NCBI RefSeq assembly: GCF_031458095.1
Contig: NZ_JAVDXU010000006.1
Location: 1-64,000, forward strand
Direction: 5' to 3'
DNA from: Pelomonas saccharophila_A
GTDB taxonomy: Bacteria; Pseudomonadota; Gammaproteobacteria; Burkholderiales; Burkholderiaceae_C
DNA: 64,000 nt
Made by a program: the position numbers and the translations under genes. The notes under the pieces are model-generated. The model was given only the letters and a program-made list of their open reading frames with translations, did no database searches and was not told the DNA's origin. Below, in pieces: positions 56,608 through 64,000 of this stretch (its first letter is position 1; every line of letters starts with the position of its first letter).

Positions 56608-59589
56608 ATGAGATTCCAGCCCACCCCCATCGCCTGCGGCCTGGCCGGCCTGCTGCTGAGCCTGCAGGTCCACGCCCAAGACAACGCCAAGACCAAGGCC
56701 GACGCCCAGGCGCTGGAGAAGGTCGTCATCACCGGCATCCGCGCCTCCACCGAGGCCTCGCTGAACGCCAAGCGCGACGCGACGGCCAATGTCGAGGTCA
56801 TCACGGCCGTGGACGTGGGCAAGATGCCCGACAAGAACCTCGCCGACTCGCTGCAGCGCCTGCCCGGCGTGGCGGTGCGCACCGACTACGACGAGGCCGA
56901 GAAGGTGGCCATGCGCGGCACCAACCCGGACATGACGCTGATCCTGTTCAACGGCCACACGGTCAGCGGCGGCGACTGGTACATCTCCGATCAGACCTCC
57001 AGCAGCCGCTCCACGTCGCTGAGCCTGATGCCCAGCTCGGTGCTGAACTCGGCCACCGTCTACAAGACCTCGCAGGCCAACATCCTGGACGGCGGCCTGG
57101 CCGGCACGGTCAACGTGACGACGCGCAAGCCTCTGGACGAAAAGCAGCGCTTCGGCGGTGTCGTCAGCGTGGGTGGCGTCTATGCCGACCTGCCGGACAA
57201 GACCAGCCCCCAGCTCAACGCCAGCCTGAACTGGAAGAGTGCCGACGACCGCTTCGGCATCATCGGCCAGGTCTTTGCCGAGAAGCGCTATGTGCGCCGC
57301 GATTCCGCCTCCCGCTTCGCCTACGGGGCCAGCAGCGGCTGGGATGTCATCAATACGGCGACGATGAAGGGCATCACCGACGCATCGCTGGCGGGCAGCG
57401 GCTATACGGCCGCCGACCTGAACGGCGTGCGTCTGCCGGGCAGCATGTCGACCGAGTTTGTCGAGGGCGTGCGTGACCGCAAGGGCGGCATGCTCTCGGC
57501 GCAGTGGCGGCCGACCCAGAACCTGGATGTGGGCATCACGGCCTTCCAGTCCAAGATGAATTCAGACAACTACGGCCGGCTCACCGCGGGCGCGCCGTAC
57601 TCGATGCTGGTGGGCAAGGCCGAGCCCTTCGGCGCGGTCACGGCGGCGGCACTGAACACCAACTCCAACGGGCAACAGGTGTTCGCCTCGCTCAAGAACC
57701 CGCAGATCGTCGAGGAGACGACGATCTATGGCGACAGGATCAAGGTATTGCGCGGCGGCACCATCGCCTTCGCGCCCGGCACGACGCCGCAGTACATCGG
57801 CAATTCGGAAGGCTTCTTTCGCAGCGGCGCCAGCGCCAGCAGCGGCTTCCTGGATCTGGATGCCAAGCTCAAGCTCAGCAACGAGCTGACGGTGAAGGGC
57901 CTGTTCAGCACGACGCGCGGCGTGGGCGAGACCGACCAGGATCGCGGCATCACCTTCGCCCGCTATGGCACCGGCATCACCTTCCAGTTGCAGGGTGTCA
58001 ACGAGGCGCCGACCTGGAGCTACCAGGGTGCCGGCGACGGGACCAAGCCCGTGCGCAATGCCGATGGCAGCGGCTACAGCCTGATTGCCCGCGCCACGCC
58101 CACCCACTACAAGACCGTGGACCGTGAAAGCAGCTTCTCGCTTGATGCGGAATACCTGCAGAACAGCGGCATCTTCCAGAGCATGGAGTTCGGCGCACGC
58201 CATGCCGACCACCACCGCGACCACCGCCGCTGGCAGCCGGCGATGAAGTCCTCGGCCGTGGCCGCGCCCGATCCGTCCCTGGCTGTGTCCTATCCGGGCG
58301 ATTTCGGCGCCGATCTCGGCAGCGGTTTCGAGAACACCGGCTTCTACTACCCGCGCGAGGTTCTGCGCTCCTTCTACGACGGACAGACCAAGACGACGAC
58401 GCCCGAGTTCGAGCGCCGCGTGGCGGCCGAGATCGAGATGCGCGAGCGCCAGAGTGCGATCTACATGCAGCAGAACCTGGAGACGGCCGACGGCAAGTGG
58501 AGCGGCAATGTGGGCCTGCGCTATGCGCGCACCGTCGTCGACGCGCAGATCGCCACGCCTGTGCCGACGGGCCTGTGCCAGCGCATCGAGCCGGGCAAGG
58601 CCGTGGTGCCCTGCGCCGCCTTCCCGACTGCCATCGTGACCGCCGGCGACGGCGCCAGCTATCTCGACGGCGCGCCCTGGAACCCCAACACCGGCACCAT
58701 CTACTACAAGGTGCCCACGCACAAGGTCTTCGATCACATCCTGCCCAGCCTGAACCTGCGCTGGCAGCTGATGCCTTCGTGGATCGCCCGCCTCGGCCTG
58801 TCGCGCACGCTGGGCCGCCAGAACTACAACATCTATGGCGCCGGCTTCACTGGCCAGACCTGCACGGCCCAAGGCTGCCAGGTCAATGGCCCCAACGCAC
58901 AGCTGGAGCCGATGACGGCGGACAACACCGACCTGTCGCTGGGCTGGTACTACGCCAGGCGCTCCGCCATCGTGCTGAGCCTGTTCGACTCCAGGCTCCG
59001 CAACTACGCCAAGACCGGGGCCGTGCGCCAGGACGGCGTGACGGTAGACCTGCTGGACAACCAGAACGTCGTCCATACCTATGCCATCAACACCACGACG
59101 AACCAGCGCGCGCGCATCCAGGGCGCAGAGTTGAGCTGGGAGCAGCCCATCTGGGGCGGCTTCGGTCTGCAGTCCAACCTGAGCTATGCCGACACCAAGG
59201 TTGAGGACGGCCGGCCGTTGCCGGGGGCCTCGCGCAAAAGCGCCAACCTGGTGGGCTATTTCGAGACCGACAGCTTCAGCATCCGCCTGGCATGGAACTA
59301 CCGCAGCGAGTATGTCAACAGCACCACGGCACCGGCGCCCACGGCGAACAGTCAGGGCCTGTCGGTGGTCCAGGGCATCACGATGCCGACAGCGCCCACC
59401 ATCCAGGCTCCCGTCACCAATGTGGCCTTGAGCGTCAACTACACGGTCATGCCGGGGCTGGAGCTCTCATTCAGTGGCACCAACCTGACGAACCCGTCGC
59501 GCGGCCAATATCGCTACAGCGAACTTGAACCGCAAAAGGTCGATTCATCGGGCCGCCAGTACTACCTGGAGGCGCGCTACAAGTTCTGA
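56608..59589 (+). CDS. TonB-dependent receptor, Xanthomonas/Caulobacter-type
   Basis: A 993-residue outer-membrane receptor. A signal peptide ends near residue 23 (QVHAQ). The segment ALEKVVITGIRASTEASLNA and the plug motif DKNLADSLQRLPGVAV are typical of the large Xanthomonas/Caulobacter TonB receptor class used for plant-derived sugars and peptides. The barrel ends YYLEARYKF. A palindrome overlaps the leader, and a strong terminator follows the stop, so it is a single-gene unit. Its position after the peptide transporter suggests a peptide or glycan ligand, but this is inference. Confidence 0.87.
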   Translation: MRFQPTPIACGLAGLLLSLQVHAQDNAKTKADAQALEKVVITGIRASTEASLNAKRDATANVEVITAVDVGKMPDKNLADSLQRLPGVAVRTDYDEAEKVAMRGTNPDMTLILFNGHTVSGGDWYISDQTSSSRSTSLSLMPSSVLNSATVYKTSQANILDGGLAGTVNVTTRKPLDEKQRFGGVVSVGGVYADLPDKTSPQLNASLNWKSADDRFGIIGQVFAEKRYVRRDSASRFAYGASSGWDVINTATMKGITDASLAGSGYTAADLNGVRLPGSMSTEFVEGVRDRKGGMLSAQWRPTQNLDVGITAFQSKMNSDNYGRLTAGAPYSMLVGKAEPFGAVTAAALNTNSNGQQVFASLKNPQIVEETTIYGDRIKVLRGGTIAFAPGTTPQYIGNSEGFFRSGASASSGFLDLDAKLKLSNELTVKGLFSTTRGVGETDQDRGITFARYGTGITFQLQGVNEAPTWSYQGAGDGTKPVRNADGSGYSLIARATPTHYKTVDRESSFSLDAEYLQNSGIFQSMEFGARHADHHRDHRRWQPAMKSSAVAAPDPSLAVSYPGDFGADLGSGFENTGFYYPREVLRSFYDGQTKTTTPEFERRVAAEIEMRERQSAIYMQQNLETADGKWSGNVGLRYARTVVDAQIATPVPTGLCQRIEPGKAVVPCAAFPTAIVTAGDGASYLDGAPWNPNTGTIYYKVPTHKVFDHILPSLNLRWQLMPSWIARLGLSRTLGRQNYNIYGAGFTGQTCTAQGCQVNGPNAQLEPMTADNTDLSLGWYYARRSAIVLSLFDSRLRNYAKTGAVRQDGVTVDLLDNQNVVHTYAINTTTNQRARIQGAELSWEQPIWGGFGLQSNLSYADTKVEDGRPLPGASRKSANLVGYFETDSFSIRLAWNYRSEYVNSTTAPAPTANSQGLSVVQGITMPTAPTIQAPVTNVALSVNYTVMPGLELSFSGTNLTNPSRGQYRYSELEPQKVDSSGRQYYLEARYKF

Positions 59590-59610
59590 TTTGCAGCCCC
59601 GCCTCGGGCA

Positions 59611-59638
59611 AAGGCCGGCTCACGCCGGCCTTTTTTCT
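59611..59638 (+). terminator. Rho-independent terminator after the TonB receptor
   Basis: AAGGCCGGC-TCAC-GCCGGCCTT followed by a run of T. The stem is a perfect 9 bp, and the T-run makes it the clearest terminator in the window. It may also serve the convergent gene. Confidence 0.92.
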
Positions 59639-59647
59639 GGCTCGTTC

Positions 59648-59884
59648 TCAGCGGTTGCGCTTCTTCGACACTTCATTGCCGACGACGCCGCCGGCCGCGG
59701 CACCGATGGCGGCGCCCGTGGTTGTGCCGGTCACTGCGCCGCCGACGACGGCACCGGCCGTCGCGCCGACGATGGTGCTGGTTTCACGCGAGGACATGCC
59801 GGCACAGGCGGTCAGGGCCAAGGTGGCCGCGGCGGCGAGGGACAGGACGCTCACGCGCCAATAGGTCATTGCAAAGTTGCTCAT
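59648..59884 (-). CDS. Glycine-zipper small lipoprotein
   Basis: A 78-residue protein with a signal and lipobox (LAAAATLALTAC), then a glycine-zipper repeat with small residues every four positions (IVGATAGAVVGGAVTGTTTG, AAIGAAAGGVVGNEV). Such proteins (the OsmB or SlyB/YMGG type) sit in the outer membrane and often respond to stress. It ends ten bases past the shared terminator. AAGGAGAAG precedes the ATG. Confidence 0.8.
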   Translation of the reverse strand: MSNFAMTYWRVSVLSLAAAATLALTACAGMSSRETSTIVGATAGAVVGGAVTGTTTGAAIGAAAGGVVGNEVSKKRNR

Positions 59885-59997
59885 GGTCTTCTCCTTGAGG
59901 GAGGAATCGGGTGAGTCAACTTTGGTCGCCAGCCGCAGATGGCGGAACCGGCTGGGGGGCCGAGGACATGTGGGATTTGTCCTAGCGCCTCAAGCAA

Positions 59998-60019
59998 AGA
60001 GCCACCCGCAGGTGGCTCT
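59998..60019 (-). terminator. Terminator after the PsiF-like gene
   Basis: AGAGCCACC-TGCG-GGTGGCTCT on the minus strand is a perfect 9-bp stem followed by TTTGCTT, 38 bases after the stop of the psiF-like gene. Confidence 0.7.
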
Positions 60020-60056
60020 CGTCCTACAGCTCCTGTCGGAGCTCGATGTCAGCGCC

Positions 60057-60341
60057 TCACTTGGGTGCCGAGGCCGCGTCGGCCATGCACTTCTTGATGT
60101 GGCTCTTGGCCGCTGCGCCGTGGAGCTTCTTGTCGGCAGCCGACTTCTCGCAGGCGGGCGAGGCCGGGTCCGCCGCGGGCTTGGCAGCCAGACACTCCTT
60201 CATGAAGGCCTTGCGATCGTCGCCCGTCTTGCCATTCGTCTTGGCTTCGGCATTGCAGGCCTTCATCTTGTCCTGCTGCGGCGTGGCCTGGGCCCCGAAG
60301 GCGACGGCGACGCAGGCGAGCAGGATGGCGATTCGTTTCAT
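60057..60341 (-). CDS. psiF: PsiF repeat family protein
   Basis: A 94-residue secreted protein with a signal peptide ending near residue 19 (GAQA) and two PsiF repeats, each with a Cys pair: KMKACNAEAKTNGKTGDDRK, then FMKECL, and ACEKSAADKKLHG with IKKCMADA. In E. coli psiF is induced by phosphate starvation; its role is unknown. The start is the ATG at 60341 with GAAGGAG upstream. An in-frame ATG further up lacks a signal-like sequence. Confidence 0.82.
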   Translation of the reverse strand: MKRIAILLACVAVAFGAQATPQQDKMKACNAEAKTNGKTGDDRKAFMKECLAAKPAADPASPACEKSAADKKLHGAAAKSHIKKCMADAASAPK

Positions 60342-60422
60342 CGGGAACTCCTTCCTCAAGAGTGGGTGGCGAGTCAATTCAAGCATGGGCCCATGACACT
60401 GCCAAGCCGTGTTTCATCCGCG

Positions 60423-61760
60423 TCACAAGATTCTTCGCGGATGGTGCAGAGCCTCATGGGCGGCATGCAGGCGGCGCACCAGCACGCGGATGAAGCCGCG
60501 ATCGAAGCGGTGCTGGCATTCCGGGCTCAATTGACCCACGGACTCGGGCGTGAAGCAGATCGTCGTGCACTCCTGGCTGACGCGGATCTCGGCGCTGTGG
60601 CGACGCAGGTCGGGGTTGGGCGCCAGATAGGCCATCTCGCCCACCGAGGTGCCCTGGCCCAGCGAAGCGACGAGCCGCCCCTCGCGGAAGACCTGGACCT
60701 CGCCCTGGGCAATGATGTGAAAGCTGTTGCCTTCCTGGCCGCGGCGGAACAGGGCGTGGCCGACCGGGTAACGCTTCCAGCGCGCCCGCCTGACCACCTC
60801 CCACAGTTGCACATCGCCGAAGTCGGCAAAGAACTCCAGCGAGCGCAGCAGGTTGAAGCGCTCGGAATCACGCACCTCGCCCAGACGGTTCAACGGCACC
60901 TGCTGGCTGGCCACCAGGGCGGACAGGGCCTGGGCAAAGCTCTCCCAGTCGGCAAAGCGCTCGTGCGGGTTCTTGGCCAGGGCGCGCAGCACGACGGCGT
61001 CCAGGCCCTCGGTGACCCCCTGGCGCTGGCCCATCAGCGGCAACGGCGGCTGGTGGTAGATCTGATGCATCAGCGCCATCTGGTGCGGTGCGTCAAAGGG
61101 CGGGCGGCCGCTGATGAGGTGATACAGCACGGCGCCCAAGGCGTAGATGTCGGCCCGGCAGTCGACGTCGCCACCCTCGATCTGCTCCGGCGGCATATAG
61201 GCCAGGGAGCCGACGCGATGGATCTGGGTCGAATCGGCCAGCAGGTTCAGGGCCGAGCCGAAATCGCTGACCTTGACATCGACGACCTGGCCGCCCGGGT
61301 CCAGCACGGCCAGCAGGTTCGCCGGCTTCACGTCGCGATGGATGACGCCCTGGCGGTAGACATAGCTCAAGGCCATGGCGCACTTGAAGCCCAGCTCGAC
61401 GATCTGGTCCAGCGGCAGCAGGCGGTCGCTGCGACAGAAATGCTTCAGCGTGACGCCGGGCACGTACTCCATGACGAGATAAGGCGCCTCGCCCTCGGCC
61501 ACGGCGTCGACGATGGCGACGACATTGGGGTGGTGCAGCCGCCCGGCCAGGGCCGCCTCGGCGCTGAAGAAGCGGTTGCTGAAGTCGCTGGCCGGCGCAT
61601 CCGGCGGCGGCGCCCAGGCGCGCATGCGCTTGATGGCCACGTCCTTGTCCTGGAAGGGGTCGCGAGCCAGGAAGACGTCGCTGGTCGCCCCCTCGCCCAG
61701 GCGCTTGAGCACCTGGTAGCGGCCGATATGAGGAGGCAGGTCTTCTGCGATGACGCTCAT
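60423..61760 (-). CDS. Serine/threonine protein kinase fused to a cyclic-nucleotide-binding domain
   Basis: A 445-residue soluble protein. The N-terminal Hanks-type kinase (about 15-275) has the glycine loop LGEGATSDVF, the catalytic lysine in VAIKRM, HRDVKPANLL, the DFG motif in VSDFGSA and PPEQIEGG in the activation segment. The C-terminal cNMP-binding domain (about 310-425) has LFRRGQEGNSFHIIAQGEVQ and LGQGTSVGEMAYL. Cyclic nucleotide may control the kinase. No phosphatase or substrate gene is adjacent. The start is the ATG at 61760; in-frame codons upstream overlap the divergent VOC gene. Confidence 0.86.
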   Translation of the reverse strand: MSVIAEDLPPHIGRYQVLKRLGEGATSDVFLARDPFQDKDVAIKRMRAWAPPPDAPASDFSNRFFSAEAALAGRLHHPNVVAIVDAVAEGEAPYLVMEYVPGVTLKHFCRSDRLLPLDQIVELGFKCAMALSYVYRQGVIHRDVKPANLLAVLDPGGQVVDVKVSDFGSALNLLADSTQIHRVGSLAYMPPEQIEGGDVDCRADIYALGAVLYHLISGRPPFDAPHQMALMHQIYHQPPLPLMGQRQGVTEGLDAVVLRALAKNPHERFADWESFAQALSALVASQQVPLNRLGEVRDSERFNLLRSLEFFADFGDVQLWEVVRRARWKRYPVGHALFRRGQEGNSFHIIAQGEVQVFREGRLVASLGQGTSVGEMAYLAPNPDLRRHSAEIRVSQECTTICFTPESVGQLSPECQHRFDRGFIRVLVRRLHAAHEALHHPRRIL

Positions 61761-61800
61761 CGCGGGGCATGATACGGGCCGCTTTTGGAGGTGCAGGGCC

Positions 61801-62196
61801 TTGTTCTCCCACGTATTTCTCGCCACCCGTGACTTCGAGCGCGCCTTGGCCTTCTATCGGCCCCTGCTGGCGCTGCTGGGTGCAACCGAACGTTTCTGCG
61901 AGCCGTCCAACAGCTGGGCCGGCTGGCAGAGCAACCCGGGGCCACGGCCGCTGCTGCTGCTGGGCAAGCCCTTCGAGGGCGAGCACGAGCCCGGCAATGG
62001 CCAGATGGTGGCCCTGCAGGCGGCCAGCCGCGCCCTGGTGGACCAGGCCCATGCCCTGGCCCTGGCCCAGGGCGGCCGCTGCGAAGGCCCGCCCGGCCTG
62101 CGCCCCCACTACCATCCACACTACTACGGCGCCTATTTCCGCGACCTCGACGGCAACAAGCTCTGCGTTGCCTGTCACGACGCCCCTCCCGCCTGA
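61801..62196 (+). CDS. VOC / glyoxalase-bleomycin resistance family protein
   Basis: A 131-residue single VOC domain: FSHVFLATRDFERALAFYRPLL, MVALQAASRALVDQAHALAL and YGAYFRDLDGNKLCVACH give the paired beta-alpha-beta-beta-beta units with metal-binding His and Glu/Asp positions. It may act on a small electrophile or simply bind one. The start is TTG at 61801 after GGAGG; the in-frame upstream ATG at 61750 lies inside the divergent kinase gene start. It is followed by argS. Confidence 0.78.
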   Translation: MFSHVFLATRDFERALAFYRPLLALLGATERFCEPSNSWAGWQSNPGPRPLLLLGKPFEGEHEPGNGQMVALQAASRALVDQAHALALAQGGRCEGPPGLRPHYHPHYYGAYFRDLDGNKLCVACHDAPPA

Positions 62197-62273
62197 GTTT
62201 TGGCCCCAGGTCAGCGCGGCAGCCCGGCCGTGCGTTCTGGCTGGACGAGGCCCGCCTCCTAAAATCGCCCCCC

Positions 62274-64000
62274 ATGATCCAAGCCAAGCAGGCGCTGCTC
62301 GCCGCACTCGCCGACTCTCTCCAGGAAATCGCCCCCGGCTCCAACGCCGCCGTGGCCTTCGAATCCCCCAAGCAGGCCGCCCATGGCGACTTCGCCTGCA
62401 CGGCCGCCATGCAGCTGGCCAAGCCGCTGAAGGCCAACCCGCGCGAACTGGCCACCCGCCTGATCGCCGCCCTGCAGGCCAGGCCGGCCTTCCAGCAATG
62501 GGTGCAGTCGCTGGAGATCGCCGGCCCGGGCTTCATCAACATCCGCCTCAAGCCCGAGGCCAAGCAGGCCGTGGTGGCCGAAGTTCTGGCCGCCGGCACC
62601 CAGTTTGGCCACCGTCCGGCCACGGGCAAGCACGTGATGATCGAGTTCGTGTCGGCCAACCCGACCGGCCCCCTGCACGTCGGCCATGCCCGCCAGGCCG
62701 CCCTGGGCGATTCGCTGTGCTCGGTGTTCCAGAGCCAGGGCCACGACGTGACCCGGGAGTTCTATTACAACGACGCCGGCGTGCAGATCGCCACGCTGGC
62801 CCACTCCACCCAGCTGCGCCTGAAGGGCTTCAAGCCGGGCGACGCCTGCTGGCCGACCGACCCGGACAACCCCGAGAGCAAGAAGTTCTACAACGGCGAC
62901 TACATCCAGGACATCGCCGACGCCTTCCTGCGCCAGGAGACCGTCAAGGCCGACGACCGCGAGTTCACGGCCTCGGGCGACATCGACGACCTGGACAGCA
63001 TCCGCCAGTTCGCCGTGGCCTATCTGCGCCATGAGCAGGATCTGGACCTGCAGGCTTTCGGCCTCAAGTTCGACAACTACTTCCTCGAGAGCAGTGTCTA
63101 TGCGGGCGGCCAGCTCGACGCCGCCGTGCAGCGCATGGTGGCCAGCGGCAAGACCTACGAGAAGGACGGCGCGCTGTGGTTCAAGTCCACCGACTACGGT
63201 GACGACCAGGACCGCGTGATGCGCAAGTCCGAGGGCGGCTACACCTATTTCGTGCCCGACGTGGCCTATCACGTCAACAAGTTCGAGCGCGGCTACACCC
63301 AGTGCATCAACATCCAGGGCACCGACCACCACGGCACCATCGCCCGTGTGCGCGGCGGCCTGCAGGCGCAAGGACTGGACATCCCGCAGGGCTTCCCCGA
63401 CTATGTGCTGCACAAGATGGTCACCGTCATGAAGAACGGCGAGGAGGTCAAGATCTCCAAGCGCGCCGGCTCCTATGTGACGCTGCGCGACCTGATCGAC
63501 TGGACCAGCCGCGACGCGGTGCGCTTCTTCCTGATCAGCCGCAAGGCCGACACCGAATTCGTCTTCGACGTCGACCTGGCGCTGAAGGCCAATGACGAAA
63601 ATCCGGTGTTCTATGTGCAGTACGCCCATGCGCGCATCTGCTCGGTGATCCGCAAATGGGCTGCCGAGATGGGTGGCGACGTGTCGACCATCGCGGGCGC
63701 CGACCTCGGCCTGCTGACCGCGCCGACGGAAGAGGCGCTGATGCTCAAGCTCGCCGCCTACCCCGACATGCTGACGGGCGCCGCCACCGGCATCGCCCCG
63801 CATGACGTGGCCTTCTACGCCCGCGACCTGGCCGGCGCCTACCACTCCTACTACGCCGCCGAGCGCGTGATGGGCCAGGCGCCCGAACTGAGCCGCGCCC
63901 GCGTGGCCCTGCTGGCCGCGACCCGCCAGGTGCTGGCCAACGCACTGGGCATGCTGGGCGTCAGCGCGCCCGAGCAGATGAGCCGCGATACCCCTGACAC
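62274..64000 (+). CDS. argS: Arginyl-tRNA synthetase, cut at the window end
   Basis: At least 575 residues, open at the right edge. Class I synthetase features are the HIGH-type motif in SANPTGPLHVGHARQA, the KMSKS equivalent VKISKRAGSYVTL, the N-terminal ArgS domain and a C-terminal anticodon-binding helix bundle ending LGMLGVSAPEQMSRDTPD. The family normally ends at about this point, so only the last few codons are missing. It charges tRNA-Arg with arginine in the cytoplasm. The first ATG is used; a weak ribosome site lies in AAAATCGCCC. Confidence 0.95.
   Translation, partial: MIQAKQALLAALADSLQEIAPGSNAAVAFESPKQAAHGDFACTAAMQLAKPLKANPRELATRLIAALQARPAFQQWVQSLEIAGPGFINIRLKPEAKQAVVAEVLAAGTQFGHRPATGKHVMIEFVSANPTGPLHVGHARQAALGDSLCSVFQSQGHDVTREFYYNDAGVQIATLAHSTQLRLKGFKPGDACWPTDPDNPESKKFYNGDYIQDIADAFLRQETVKADDREFTASGDIDDLDSIRQFAVAYLRHEQDLDLQAFGLKFDNYFLESSVYAGGQLDAAVQRMVASGKTYEKDGALWFKSTDYGDDQDRVMRKSEGGYTYFVPDVAYHVNKFERGYTQCINIQGTDHHGTIARVRGGLQAQGLDIPQGFPDYVLHKMVTVMKNGEEVKISKRAGSYVTLRDLIDWTSRDAVRFFLISRKADTEFVFDVDLALKANDENPVFYVQYAHARICSVIRKWAAEMGGDVSTIAGADLGLLTAPTEEALMLKLAAYPDMLTGAATGIAPHDVAFYARDLAGAYHSYYAAERVMGQAPELSRARVALLAATRQVLANALGMLGVSAPEQMSRDTPD

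Overview
The window is high-GC DNA packed with genes on both strands. It looks like a betaproteobacterium of the order Burkholderiales, probably near the Roseateles/Pelomonas/Rubrivivax group. The grounds are PqqB/PedF-type quinoprotein accessory genes, a lone PEP-CTERM protein, the csp-infA pair, the DUF3348/DUF802/OmpA/DUF2894 cluster, several TonB receptors and a PL3 pectate lyase. No tRNA, rRNA, CRISPR array or intact insertion sequence was seen. The genus is an inference.

Region 1 (about 1.2-15.5 kb) is a quinoprotein-associated locus centred on a sigma-54 activator (4919-6964). To its left, on the minus strand, is pqqB, overlapped by genes for a MotA/ExbB-like and a MotB/ExbD-like membrane protein, a small membrane protein and a lipoprotein. 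To its right, on the plus strand, are a PedF-type cytochrome c, a quinoprotein-associated periplasmic binding protein, a TonB receptor, a YVTN beta-propeller protein and a second TonB receptor. A porin gene follows. The pqqB operon, the cytochrome operon and the porin each have a GG-N10-GC (-24/-12) promoter, and the same TGTGTC-containing motif lies just upstream of each. This looks like one locally controlled regulon. No quinoprotein dehydrogenase lies in the window.

Region 2 (15.5-25 kb) is accessory: a cardiolipin synthase-like enzyme, a DJ-1/PfpI protein, cytochrome b561, a decayed fragment of the neighbouring porin, an AT-richer patch with two unknown genes (18.9-20.7 kb), a methyltransferase, a DUF1203 protein, secreted unknowns and an M50-protease-like protein without its catalytic residues.

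Region 3 (25-32 kb) has a hemerythrin-like gene split by an in-frame TAG, a small cbb3-like membrane protein, two flavin-oxidase-fold proteins (one fused to a GAF domain), a Met-rich lipoprotein and a large unknown protein with an FAD/NAD(P)-type core. Region 4 (32-40 kb) has hemolysin III, PEP-CTERM and DUF4331 proteins, a cold-shock protein/IF-1 cluster, a lipoprotein hydrolase, a diguanylate cyclase, an aldolase and a DmeF-like metal exporter.

Region 5 (40.3-44.6 kb) is a four-gene overlapping operon. Its MotA-like subunit carries a long helical tail with three exact 80-residue repeats, and its partner is MotB/OmpA-like. This resembles ZorAB-type motors. Region 6 (44.6-64 kb) has a pectate lyase behind two KdgR-like operators, a GST, a D,D-carboxypeptidase, a UvrA paralogue, an AmiD-like amidase joined to a dipeptide ABC transporter, a large TonB receptor, small secreted proteins, a kinase/cNMP-binding protein, a VOC protein and argS, which is cut by the window end.
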